From contig NZ_JAMDLH010000005.1 in assembly GCF_023721755.1 (NCBI RefSeq), positions 310,001 to 374,000 of the forward strand: DNA of 64,000 nucleotides. Reading direction: 5' to 3'. The notes under the pieces are model-generated. The model saw only the letters and a list, made by a program, of their open reading frames with translations. It made no database searches and was not told the origin of the DNA. This document shows, in pieces, positions 9,601-17,632 of the stretch. The stretch is from Pleomorphomonas sp. NRK KF1 (GTDB lineage: Bacteria; Pseudomonadota; Alphaproteobacteria; Rhizobiales; Pleomorphomonadaceae). Within the stretch, counting starts at the first letter, position 1. Each line of letters begins with the position of its first letter. The position numbers and the translations under genes are program-made.

Positions 9601-11368
9601 AACCCATCGCTTCCAGCACCGGCACACGGGCCGACAGCGGCACCGGACCGCCCCGGCTCATCAGGCGCATGGAGACGCGCGGAGACGGCAGGCTGCCGCC
9701 GATGAGATCGACCGCCGTCCCGCGATCGCCGACAAATAGTTCGAGCAACGCCACGTCGGCGACCGCCATTTCGGCAGAATAGCTTGCTCGGTAGGCGTCG
9801 GGAAAGGCGCGGCCATAGAGTTCGATCAGCTTGCGACCGCGCGCCGGGCCGAACTTCGCCCGACAAGCGTCGGCAAAGCCGTCGCACCAGTTGCGGGTGA
9901 TGCGAGCGACGGCGGCTTCCAGTTCGGCTTGGGCGACGGCGGGCGTCGCCCCCTCGTCGCGTCCGATGATGTAGTGGACGCGAGCAAGCGGCCCTTCCGG
10001 GAACGCCGGGTAGACCGACGAGACGCGCCCGTCGAATGCATCCGCCAGATAGTCGCCGATGGCGAGCCGCGTGTCGGTATTGTAGCGGTCGCGCGGTACG
10101 TAAACCAGGAGGGAGACGAAACGGTCGAACTTGTCCCGGCGAGCCAGCACGCGGATGCGCGGCCGCTCGCCGAGCTCCAGGATGGCCAGCGAGAAATCGA
10201 GAAGCGTGTCGAGATCCACCTGGAACAGTTCGTCACGCGGATAGCTTTCCAGAATATTGCGCAGCGCCCGCCCCGAATGGCTTTCCGGATCGAATCCGGC
10301 GCGGGCCATGATCGTTCCCACCTTGCGACGAAGGTAGGGGATGGAATGCGTTGAACGGGTATAGGCCGATGCGGTGAACAGACCGAGCAGCCGGATCTCG
10401 CTGACGAGGCGACCGTGAGCGTCGTAACGCTTGATGCCGATGTAGTCGAGATAGGCGTGGCGGTGAACGCGCGCCTTGACGTTAGCCTTGGCGACGATCA
10501 GCGGTTCGGCCTGCCTGAGGAACTCGGTGATCTCCGGCGTCACCTGCACCATTTCGCGGCCGCGCCGCAGCACCCGGACCTCCGGATCGCGCAGAAGACC
10601 GTAACCGCCCGTCGGAATGAGCGAGGTGAGTTCGTCACCGCTTCCGTCGGCGCCGACGGCATACTCCCTGAGACCGAGAAAGGTGAAGTTGTCGGCATTG
10701 AGCCAATTCAGGAACTCGACCGCCTCGGCCACCGCCTCCGGCGGCAATGGCGGCGGCGTGTGCCGGTAGACGTTGATCACCGACTTGACCAGCGCCTGCA
10801 TGCGCGGCCAGTCGTCGACGGCGGCGCGCACCTCGGTGAGCAGACCATCGAGCCGCGTTTCCAGCTGGGCGGCGGCGATGGCGTCGGGCAGCCGGGCGAT
10901 GTGGATGTGGATGAAGCTCTCGCGGCTGGCGTCCGGATCGTCGCCGAGCGACAGGAGACGACCGCTCATGCCGCGCACGACGGAGAGAATCGGGTGCACC
11001 ATCAAGCGCACCCCGATGCCGGCGTCGGTCAGTTCCTGCATGACCGAGTCGACGAGAAACGGCATGTTGTCGTTGAGAACGTCGACAACCGTCACTTCCC
11101 TGCGGTGGCTGGCCTCCTCATCCCATGTGGGGTTGTAGATGCGGATCGAGTGGATGCCCGGCACCCTCAGCGACAGGCTCGACATGGCCCCCTCGGCGAA
11201 GGCGACCAGCTCGTTCGCCGTATAGGCAACCACGTCCTCGGCGGCGCCCTTGCCGTAGAGGGTCTTCAAAAGGCTGGCAACTTCCGGCCTGCTGCCGCTG
11301 GCGGCCAGGTCAGCGGCCTCATCAAGGCGCGCCTCCTTCAGCACTTCCATCACGCGCTTCATCGACAA
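6623..11368 (-). CDS. NAD-specific glutamate dehydrogenase, large (180 kDa) type
   Basis: This 1,581-residue enzyme belongs to the L-GDH180 class, which oxidises L-glutamate to 2-oxoglutarate and ammonium with NAD and mainly serves amino-acid catabolism. The long N-terminal half carries ACT-like regulatory segments and the C-terminal half the catalytic region. Landmarks are VGAKGGFVARR, GVGDMSGDVFGNFML, GEGANLGMTPRARVDF and RVNSDAIDNVGGVATSD, the conserved core of this class. Length is typical (about 1,580-1,620). The start MKRVMEVL is preceded by MS and is plausible. It is monocistronic or followed by DUF2794. In characterised members the N-terminal part mediates allosteric control by amino acids. 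Confidence 0.95.
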   Translation of the reverse strand: MSMKRVMEVLKEARLDEAADLAASGSRPEVASLLKTLYGKGAAEDVVAYTANELVAFAEGAMSSLSLRVPGIHSIRIYNPTWDEEASHRREVTVVDVLNDNMPFLVDSVMQELTDAGIGVRLMVHPILSVVRGMSGRLLSLGDDPDASRESFIHIHIARLPDAIAAAQLETRLDGLLTEVRAAVDDWPRMQALVKSVINVYRHTPPPLPPEAVAEAVEFLNWLNADNFTFLGLREYAVGADGSGDELTSLIPTGGYGLLRDPEVRVLRRGREMVQVTPEITEFLRQAEPLIVAKANVKARVHRHAYLDYIGIKRYDAHGRLVSEIRLLGLFTASAYTRSTHSIPYLRRKVGTIMARAGFDPESHSGRALRNILESYPRDELFQVDLDTLLDFSLAILELGERPRIRVLARRDKFDRFVSLLVYVPRDRYNTDTRLAIGDYLADAFDGRVSSVYPAFPEGPLARVHYIIGRDEGATPAVAQAELEAAVARITRNWCDGFADACRAKFGPARGRKLIELYGRAFPDAYRASYSAEMAVADVALLELFVGDRGTAVDLIGGSLPSPRVSMRLMSRGGPVPLSARVPVLEAMGFTVLEEKTFEIGRSGETIVLHDMALRRADGVDVDLGRDGNRLKALFMAVWLGRADSDRLNALTLVAGLGWREIAMLRALARYLSQIGMVHGHAYVAEALVRNAGVATLLVSLFAARFDPTFAGDRAARFRALRGELEAAFREVPILDDDRILRRLANLIEAATRTTFFQIGVDGDPHPVMAFKFDAARIDGLSAPRPFAEIWLHAPDVEGVHLRFGKVARGGLRWSDRPEDFRTEILGLVKAQQVKNAVIVPVGAKGGFVARRIGADRAAAGVAAYERYVGTLIDLTDNIVDDVVVPPVGTVRYDGDDPYLVVAADKGTASFSDIANRIALSRRFWLADAFASGGSDGYDHKKMGITARGAFEAVKRHFRELDLDAESDSFTAVGVGDMSGDVFGNFMLLSPSMKLVAAFDHRHIFIDPEPDVEAALAERRRLFALPRSSWADYDQAKLSPGGGIFPRTQKSIALSPEARRALGIDAAALSPDELVSALLRAPADLLFFGGIGTFVRGDDESNLDAGDRINDGVRIPAAALRARVVGEGANLGMTPRARVDFARRGGRVNSDAIDNVGGVATSDAEVNIKIALVRAMAAGRLTLSERNELLSAMTEDIAAGVLRLCRRQVVALSVTRARGSGELPRLMRLSAVLAERGLLDPRREGLPDEAAAGRLAATGETLSRPEIAILMAHAKLMLSDELLDGRLIDDPALNDWLTLAFPPAMRTRFAEDIAAHRLARDILATRVAGAAVDAAGPTFVSRLGDEADVDAEAAVRALVVAAAAFGTDAVTAEIDALEGKVTGAVWVELRRRVADFLTDAALWVAQNVEGEGDLATSIERLAEGVRRFRDSAPASKVDTELVTAGVPEQLAARIASLPAELGSLDLIVIGEEVGRAVDEVMPVMAAIDEAIAADLVDHLSEVVRPADLYEGQAAEIARRTFAIARHRIVARAIAEGGADLWTTAREARIGRLRQLVGDLLVGPPTVAKLTVAAGLVAELAE

Positions 11369-11558
11369 CTCCCGCCGCCCCTGACGGGCTGGCGACGGCT
11401 ATCGCGCCGCTCCGGCCGATCGGGGGAAGACGCAACCGGAAAGACGGCGGCCAAGCCGCCGTCCGAATGATCGGAGTATGCAGTCAACCCGGTCCGCGCG
11501 ACGAATCCAATTCGCGCTGTTGCGGACTCGGGACCGACCACTTGCACGAAGGCCGACG

Positions 11559-11870
11559 TCATTCCTCCTCGTCGGCGAACTGATCGATATCGACGAGGAA
11601 CATGATGTTGGCGCCCTCCCCGTCGAACTCGTCCCCCTCTTCGCCGTCGATTTCATCCTCGATGTCATCGATCTCGCTGAAAGCTTCGACCTCATCCTCG
11701 GTGGCCTGACGGATGACGAAGGCGGAAACGCCGTCCCAGACCGGGCTGCCGGCGCTCGTGAAGCCGCGAATGTCGTCGAGGAAATCCTCGCTTTCGAAGA
11801 TCTCGCGCGCTTCCGCCTCGTCGGCGTCGGTGGTGGCGATCGCGATGCCGGCGATTTCGAGCGTGTACAT
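11559..11870 (-). CDS. Small, very acidic hypothetical protein (103 aa)
   Basis: I do not recognise this family. From the ATG at 11870 the protein has 103 residues, of which 35 are Asp or Glu and only three are Arg, with no Lys. The second half is nearly a continuous acidic run (from EIDDIEDEIDGEEGD onward). A short predicted alpha/beta start (MYTLEIAGIAIATTD) precedes it. It has no signal peptide or membrane segment. A longer frame from 11927 adds 19 residues before this Met, but a GGGAGACAGCC site fits the inner start. It lies between the BrkB gene and the glutamate dehydrogenase gene, all on one strand. Confidence 0.7.
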   Translation of the reverse strand: MYTLEIAGIAIATTDADEAEAREIFESEDFLDDIRGFTSAGSPVWDGVSAFVIRQATEDEVEAFSEIDDIEDEIDGEEGDEFDGEGANIMFLVDIDQFADEEE

Positions 11871-11982
11871 GGCTGTCTCCCTGTTGTCCGGACGGGACGA
11901 CCGGACGGGTAAGTCGAGGATTGGCATCGGTGGCCGCAGGCCAAGAACGGCCCGGCGGCATCACCGCAGCCTACGGCTTCCA

Positions 11983-12864
11983 TCATGGCTCGGGGGATGT
12001 CAATGGTTCCTCCGACGAACCGATCTCGGCGGCACGCCGACGCCGCTCGGAGATCGCCGCGTTGAGCGTCGCGCCATAGAGCAGAATGAGGGCCATGAGG
12101 TAGAGGAAGACGATCGCCGTCATCACTCCGGCAAGGCCCGCGTATGTCGAGGCATAGTTGGCGAAATCGGCGAGATAAAGCGAAAAGCCGTAGGCGCCGG
12201 CAATCCAGGCCGCCAGCGTCAGACCGACGCCGGGCAGAATCTCCGTGATACTCCGGCGCCCCGCCGGCAACCATAGATGCGACGCGATGAGACCACTGCC
12301 GGCGATCAGCAGAGTGAGGCCGAAACGCAAGAACGTCAGGGGCCAGGCGAAGTCCTCTACCGCCGGGACCAGATGGACGAGCGCGGTCCAGGCCACCGGT
12401 GCCAGCACCACCAGGAAGGCGATGGTCAGGAAGGTGAGCGTGCCCAGCAGCACGAAGCCGATGCTCTCGAGCCGTAGCCACAGAAAGTTGCGGTTTTCAA
12501 CCGTGCCGTAGGCGCGATTGAGACCAACACGCATCGCCTCGACGCCGGACGAAGCGAACCACAGCGCCAGCGCTACGCCGATGGTCAGCACGTCGCGGCG
12601 CGGTACCAGCAGCACGTCCTTCACCTCATCGGCGATCGGCGCGGCGATACTGGCCGGCACGCTCTCGAAGATCAGCGCCACCACCGTCTCCGAGAGGGCA
12701 CTGAGATCGAAGAAGGCCGCGATGGCGGTGAGAAAGATCAAAAAGGGAAAGAGAGCCATCAGGGAGGACAGCGCCACATGCGAGGCGATCGCCCAGCCGT
12801 CAGCGGCGCTGAATGTCAGGGCGGCCCGCCAGAACGGGCCGATGAGGCGTCCGAAAACCCGCAC
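11983..12864 (-). CDS. YihY/virulence factor BrkB family inner-membrane protein
   Basis: This 293-residue integral membrane protein has about six hydrophobic helices. The opening DGWAIASHVALSSLMALFPF and the later ASSGVEAMRVGLNRAYG are hallmark blocks of the YihY/BrkB family. The name derives from Bordetella BrkB (serum resistance), but the general function is unknown. The E. coli paralogue was once misassigned as RNase BN. The C-terminus is cytoplasmic and charged. It is divergent from the inositol-phosphatase gene with 130 bases between starts. Confidence 0.9.
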   Translation of the reverse strand: MRVFGRLIGPFWRAALTFSAADGWAIASHVALSSLMALFPFLIFLTAIAAFFDLSALSETVVALIFESVPASIAAPIADEVKDVLLVPRRDVLTIGVALALWFASSGVEAMRVGLNRAYGTVENRNFLWLRLESIGFVLLGTLTFLTIAFLVVLAPVAWTALVHLVPAVEDFAWPLTFLRFGLTLLIAGSGLIASHLWLPAGRRSITEILPGVGLTLAAWIAGAYGFSLYLADFANYASTYAGLAGVMTAIVFLYLMALILLYGATLNAAISERRRRAAEIGSSEEPLTSPEP

Positions 12865-12994
12865 GGCGTTTCTCCCTAATTCCTTGGAGAAGGTGGGCTA
12901 AGCGAGGCGAAATGCAAGGGTTGACCGACGCCTGCCGTCTTGCTCCCGTCGTCCTTTGGGTGCATTCCATGCTGCGCATAATCCGGAGTTCGCA

Positions 12995-13822
12995 ATGACC
13001 GTCACCCGTCAGGACATCGATTTCCTCGTCGCTACCGCCCAGGCGGCGGCGGAGATCGAGATCATGCCGCATTTCGCCAACCTTACCGCCAACGACATCA
13101 AGACCAAGGCCCACGCCTCCGATTTCGTCACCGTCGCCGACATCGCCTCCGAGGCGTTGATCGAGAAGCGCGTGCGCGCCGCCTGGGGCAGTGATTTCCT
13201 GTTCGTCGGCGAAGAGGTCATGGAACGCGAGCCCACGCTGATCGGCCGGCTGATGGATGCACCGCGCGCAGTCGTCGTCGATCCCATCGACGGAACCTTC
13301 AACTACGCCAACGGTGTTCCCGCCTTCGCGGTAATCATCTCCATCATCGAGCACGGAGAGGTGAAGGCTGGCGTCATTTACGACCCGGTGCGGGGCGACG
13401 CGGCCTGCGCGATCGACGGCGGCGGCGCTTTCCTGACCGGCAAGGGCCGGCCGGACCGGCCGCTTCACGTGGCGCCGGCGGCTCCGCTCTCCGAGATGCA
13501 GGGCTGCGCCGGATGGTACTATGCCTCCCCCGAGGAGCGCGAGCGGCTGCTCAGCGGTTTCGGGCGCACCTGGGGCATCATGAACTACCGCTGCGGTGGC
13601 CAGGAGATGCGCCTGCTCGTCGATGGTCGCATTCATTTCTGCTACTACTTCAAGCTGTCGCCGTGGGATCACGCTGCCGGCTGGCTGATCCACCGGGAGG
13701 CGGGTGGATACTCCGCGTTGCTCGACGGCTCCCCCTACCGCCCCGACCTCAGGGCCGGAGGGCTTCTGATGGCGCCCGACAAGGCAAGCTGGACCGAGCT
13801 TGCGACCGCGCTTCGCGGTTAG
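12995..13822 (+). CDS. Inositol monophosphatase family protein
   Basis: This 275-residue Mg-dependent, Li-sensitive-type phosphomonoesterase has the three family blocks: VGEEVME (71-77), VVDPIDGTFNY (94-104), and PWDHAAGWLI near residue 225. Such proteins act on inositol phosphates, histidinol phosphate or 3'-phosphoadenosine phosphates; the substrate is not decidable from sequence. The start at 12995 has a CCGGAG site upstream; the earlier in-frame ATG at 12956 lacks one. A strong hairpin (13847-13866) separates it from the convergent pyruvate carboxylase gene. Confidence 0.88.
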   Translation: MTVTRQDIDFLVATAQAAAEIEIMPHFANLTANDIKTKAHASDFVTVADIASEALIEKRVRAAWGSDFLFVGEEVMEREPTLIGRLMDAPRAVVVDPIDGTFNYANGVPAFAVIISIIEHGEVKAGVIYDPVRGDAACAIDGGGAFLTGKGRPDRPLHVAPAAPLSEMQGCAGWYYASPEERERLLSGFGRTWGIMNYRCGGQEMRLLVDGRIHFCYYFKLSPWDHAAGWLIHREAGGYSALLDGSPYRPDLRAGGLLMAPDKASWTELATALRG

Positions 13823-13846
13823 GCTCCGCTCGCCGGAAATGTGAAA

Positions 13847-13866
13847 TGGCCGGCTTTCGCCGGCCA
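13847..13866. terminator. Bidirectional intergenic hairpin terminator
   Basis: A perfect 8-bp stem TGGCCGGC / GCCGGCCA with a TTTC loop lies between the convergent inositol-phosphatase and pyruvate carboxylase stops. Read on the minus strand it is followed by TTTCACATTTC, so it most probably ends the pyc transcript and may serve both genes. Confidence 0.65.
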
Positions 13867-13910
13867 CCTCTTTCGCGCTTCACGTTGGGACGCAGCCGTG
13901 TCGACCGCAC

Positions 13911-16900
13911 TTACTCTCCGAGCACGACCAACAGATCCTTGGCATCAATCTGCGCACCAGCGGCAACGAGAACCTCGGTGACGGTGCCGTCGCGCTCGGC
14001 GTGGATGGACGTTTCCATCTTCATCGCCTCGATCGACAACAGAACGTCGCCCGCCTTCACGACCTGGCCCGGCTTCACCGCCAGCGTCGACACGACGCCC
14101 GGCATCGGTGCCGCCACATGGCCCGGATCGCTCGCATCGGCCTTGCGGCGCTGCGCCTGCACCGACGCGGCGCTCGACCGGTCGGGCACGCGCACCATTC
14201 GCGGCTGGCCGTTGAGCTCGAAGAACACCCTGACCATGCCTTCGTTGTCCGGTTCGCCGATCGCCTGGCAGATCAGCACCAGAGACTTGCCGCGTTCGAG
14301 CTCGATGTTGAGCTCGTCACCGGCCTGCATGCCGTAGAAGTACACCGGGGTCGGCAGGACCGAGGTCGGCCCGTAGGTTTCCTGCGACTTGGCAAAGTCG
14401 AGGAACACCTTGGGATACATGAGATAGCTGGCAAGATCCTGGTCGGTCGGCGCCCAGGAGAGCTTCTCGGCCAGCTCGGTACGCGCAGCTTCGAGGTCGA
14501 CCGGCGGAATCAGAGACCCCGGCGGCACGGTGATGGGTTCGGCACCCTTCAGGATCTTGGCCTGAAGGTCCTTGGGCCAGCCCCCCGGCGGCTGGCCGAG
14601 GTCGCCATGGAACATCTCGACGACAGAATCGGGGAAGGCGACATCCTTTTCCGGATCCAGCACTTCCGCCGGGGTCAGCGCCGAGGAGACCATCAAGAGA
14701 GCCATGTCGCCAACCACCTTCGACGACGGCGTCACCTTGACGATGTCGCCGAACATGCGGTTGACGTCGGCATACATCTTGGCCACCTCGTGCCAGCGCG
14801 TTTCGAGGCCGAGCGCGCGGGCCTGTTCCTTGAGGTTGGTGAACTGGCCGCCCGGCATCTCGTGGAGATAGACCTCCGACGCCGGTCCCTTCAGATCGTT
14901 CTCGAAAGCAGCATACTTGTGGCGCACCGCCTCCCAATAGAAGGAGATGCGGCGGATGGCCTGCTGGTCGAGACCGGTCGGCCGGGGCCCACCTTCGAGC
15001 GCTGCGACAATCGAACCGAGGCAGGGCTGCGAGGTGTTGCCCGAGAAGGCATCCATGGCGGCGTCGATGATGTCGACGCCCTCCTCCACCGCCGCCAGCA
15101 CCGACGCGGCGGCGATGCCGGAGGTGTCGTGGGTATGGAAGTGGATCGGCAGGTCGGTGGCTTCGCGCATCGCCCGGAACAGCACGCGCGCCGCCGCCGG
15201 CTTCAGCAAGCCGGCCATGTCCTTGATGGCGATGATATGGGCGCCGGCATGCTCCAGCTCGCGCGTCATGCCGACATAGTACTTGAGATCGTACTTGGCG
15301 CGATCGGGATCGAGAATGTCGCCGGTGTAGCAGATGGCCGCCTCAAGCACCTTGCCCTGGTCGAGCACCGCATCCATGGAGACGCGCATGTTGTCGATCC
15401 AGTTGAGGCAATCGAACACGCGAAACACGTCGACGCCACCGGCGGCGGCCTGCTGCACGAAATGGCGAACGACGTTGTCGGCATAGTTCTTGTAGCCAAC
15501 GCCGTTCGAGCCGCGCAGCAGCATCTGCATCAGAATGTTGGGCGCCTTGTCGCGGATCTTGGCGAGACGCTCCCACGGATCCTCGGTCAGGAAGCGCATG
15601 GCGACGTCGAAGGTGGCGCCACCCCAGCACTCCAGGCTGAACAGGCCCGGCAGACCGCGCGCATAAGCCTCGGCGATGTTGGCCATATCATGGGTACGCA
15701 TGCGCGTCGCCAGCAGCGACTGGTGACCGTCGCGCATGGTGGTGTCGCTGACCAGCACGTTATTCTGCTCGCGGATCCACTTGGCGAGCGCCTCGGGCCC
15801 TCGCGAAGCCAGAAGGTCGCGGGTGCCCGGGGTGATTCCGCCGGAGAAGCTCGGCACCACGGGCTTCGGCCCCTCGCCCGGTTGTGGACGCTTGCGGGTC
15901 TCGGGATGGCCATTGACCGTGACGTCGGCAATGTAGGTCAGAAGCTTGGTCGCTCTGTCCTTGCGCTTCACCAGCTGGAACAGTTCCGGCGTCTCGTCAA
16001 TGAACCGGGTGGTGTAGCGGTTCTGCTGGAACTTCGGATGCGAGATGATGCTCTCGAGGAAGGTCAGGTTGGTAGCGACGCCGCGAATGCGGAACTCGCG
16101 CAGAGCCCGCATCATGCGGTTGATCGCCTCGATCGGGGTCGGCGCCCAGGCGGTGACCTTCTCCAGCAGTGGATCGTAGAAACGAGTGATCACCGCGCCG
16201 GCATAGGCGGTGCCGCCATCAAGACGGATGCCGAAGCCAGTGGCCCCACGGTAGGCGGTAATGCGACCGTAGTCGGGAATGAAGTTCTGCTCCGGATCCT
16301 CGGTGGTAACGCGGCACTGCAAAGCGTGACCGTGCAGGCGAATCTCTTCCTGAGGAGGCACGCCCGATTCCGGCGTCCCGATCTTGAAGCCCTCAAGGAT
16401 ACGGATCTGGGCCCGCACCACGTCGATGCCGGTCACCTCTTCGGTAACGGTGTGCTCGACCTGAATGCGCGGATTGACCTCGATGAAGTAGAAGGCGCCG
16501 CTGTCGGCATCCATCAGGAACTCGACGGTACCGGCTCCGTAATAGTTAGCCGCCTTGGCGATGGTGACGCCATAGCCGGTGATTTCATCGCGCTGGGCAT
16601 CGGTGAGGTAGGGCGCGGGGGCCCGCTCGACCACCTTCTGGTGGCGCCGCTGCACCGAGCAATCGCGCTCGAAGAGGTGGACGATGTTGCCATGGGTGTC
16701 GCCGAGGATCTGCACCTCGACGTGGCGGGCCCTCTCCACCAGCTTTTCGAGATAGACCTCATCCTTGCCGAAGGCCGCCATCGCCTCGCGCTTGGCGGTC
16801 ACCACCTCTCGCAGCAGCGTCGCCTCGTCGCGAATGACGCGCATGCCGCGACCGCCACCGCCCCACGAGGCCTTGAGCATCACCGGATATCCGATGCGCT

Positions 16901-17414
16901 TCGCTTCCGCCTTGACGACTTCCATGTCGTCGGGCAGCGGGTCGGTGGCCGGCATCACCGGAACGCCAGCCTCGATGGCAAGATTGCGCGCCGCCACCTT
17001 GTTGCCGAGCTGCCGCATGGTTTCCGGCGACGGTCCGATGAAGATGATGCCGGCGTCGCGACAGGCCTCGGCGAACTCCGGGCTTTCCGACAGGAGGCCA
17101 TAGCCCGGGTGAATGGCGTCGGCCTTGGACTCCTTGGCGACCCGCAAGATCTCGGGAATGCTGAGATAGGCCTCGATCGGCCCCAGCCCGGCACCGATCT
17201 GGTAGGCCTCGTCGGCCTTGAAACGGTGCAGCGCCAGCCGATCCTCCTCGGCAAAGACGGCAACCGTCTTCAGACCGAGCTCGTTGGCGGCGCGGAAAAC
17301 GCGGATGGCGATTTCGGATCGGTTGGCGACAAGCACCTTGGTGATCGGCACGGCAAGCTCCATAAGGGAAACTACGTTGGTCGTTTCCCTAGCAGGCTTG
17401 GCGGCTAATGTCAT
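13911..17414 (-). CDS. pyc: Pyruvate carboxylase
   Basis: This single-chain anaplerotic enzyme carboxylates pyruvate to oxaloacetate. From the start at 17414 it has 1,167 residues. In order it carries a biotin carboxylase domain (ITKVLVANRSEIAIRVFRAA, the ATP-grasp WGGGGRGMR, EVNPRIQVEHTVTEE), a carboxyltransferase TIM barrel (DTTMRDGHQSLLATRMRT, FHTHDTSG), the PC tetramerisation/allosteric segment and a biotinyl domain with EAMKMET (Lys1132). Length and order match the alpha4-type enzyme of rhizobia. The ATG at 17414 has a GGCGGGA site; a later Met at 17363 has none; an upstream codon at 17486 would add 24 basic residues. A 218-base gap separates it from opgH. Confidence 0.96.
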   Translation of the reverse strand: MTLAAKPARETTNVVSLMELAVPITKVLVANRSEIAIRVFRAANELGLKTVAVFAEEDRLALHRFKADEAYQIGAGLGPIEAYLSIPEILRVAKESKADAIHPGYGLLSESPEFAEACRDAGIIFIGPSPETMRQLGNKVAARNLAIEAGVPVMPATDPLPDDMEVVKAEAKRIGYPVMLKASWGGGGRGMRVIRDEATLLREVVTAKREAMAAFGKDEVYLEKLVERARHVEVQILGDTHGNIVHLFERDCSVQRRHQKVVERAPAPYLTDAQRDEITGYGVTIAKAANYYGAGTVEFLMDADSGAFYFIEVNPRIQVEHTVTEEVTGIDVVRAQIRILEGFKIGTPESGVPPQEEIRLHGHALQCRVTTEDPEQNFIPDYGRITAYRGATGFGIRLDGGTAYAGAVITRFYDPLLEKVTAWAPTPIEAINRMMRALREFRIRGVATNLTFLESIISHPKFQQNRYTTRFIDETPELFQLVKRKDRATKLLTYIADVTVNGHPETRKRPQPGEGPKPVVPSFSGGITPGTRDLLASRGPEALAKWIREQNNVLVSDTTMRDGHQSLLATRMRTHDMANIAEAYARGLPGLFSLECWGGATFDVAMRFLTEDPWERLAKIRDKAPNILMQMLLRGSNGVGYKNYADNVVRHFVQQAAAGGVDVFRVFDCLNWIDNMRVSMDAVLDQGKVLEAAICYTGDILDPDRAKYDLKYYVGMTRELEHAGAHIIAIKDMAGLLKPAAARVLFRAMREATDLPIHFHTHDTSGIAAASVLAAVEEGVDIIDAAMDAFSGNTSQPCLGSIVAALEGGPRPTGLDQQAIRRISFYWEAVRHKYAAFENDLKGPASEVYLHEMPGGQFTNLKEQARALGLETRWHEVAKMYADVNRMFGDIVKVTPSSKVVGDMALLMVSSALTPAEVLDPEKDVAFPDSVVEMFHGDLGQPPGGWPKDLQAKILKGAEPITVPPGSLIPPVDLEAARTELAEKLSWAPTDQDLASYLMYPKVFLDFAKSQETYGPTSVLPTPVYFYGMQAGDELNIELERGKSLVLICQAIGEPDNEGMVRVFFELNGQPRMVRVPDRSSAASVQAQRRKADASDPGHVAAPMPGVVSTLAVKPGQVVKAGDVLLSIEAMKMETSIHAERDGTVTEVLVAAGAQIDAKDLLVVLGE

Positions 17415-17632
17415 ATCCCGCCGACGCTTTTTGGCCTTGTCCTTTGGGCGAAGGCAAAAAGCGCCGATCGGCGAAACGACGATCAAACCGATTTAGATTT
17501 GCAAGGTTTCATCGTTACTTACGGCAGGTCGGCGTGGCTTCCTCCAGTCGAAAGAGGAATAGGCCATGCAGAACGCGCATGCCGGCCTCATCCAGCATGC
17601 ATGGCGACGACGGCTGACCGTCATCGCCTCGC

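Noticed and set aside
14001-17408. Plus-strand open frame of 1,135 codons opposite pyruvate carboxylase
   Set aside because: The length is striking, but the translation is low-information (Arg/His/Asp-rich) and the minus strand encodes every pyruvate carboxylase domain in order.
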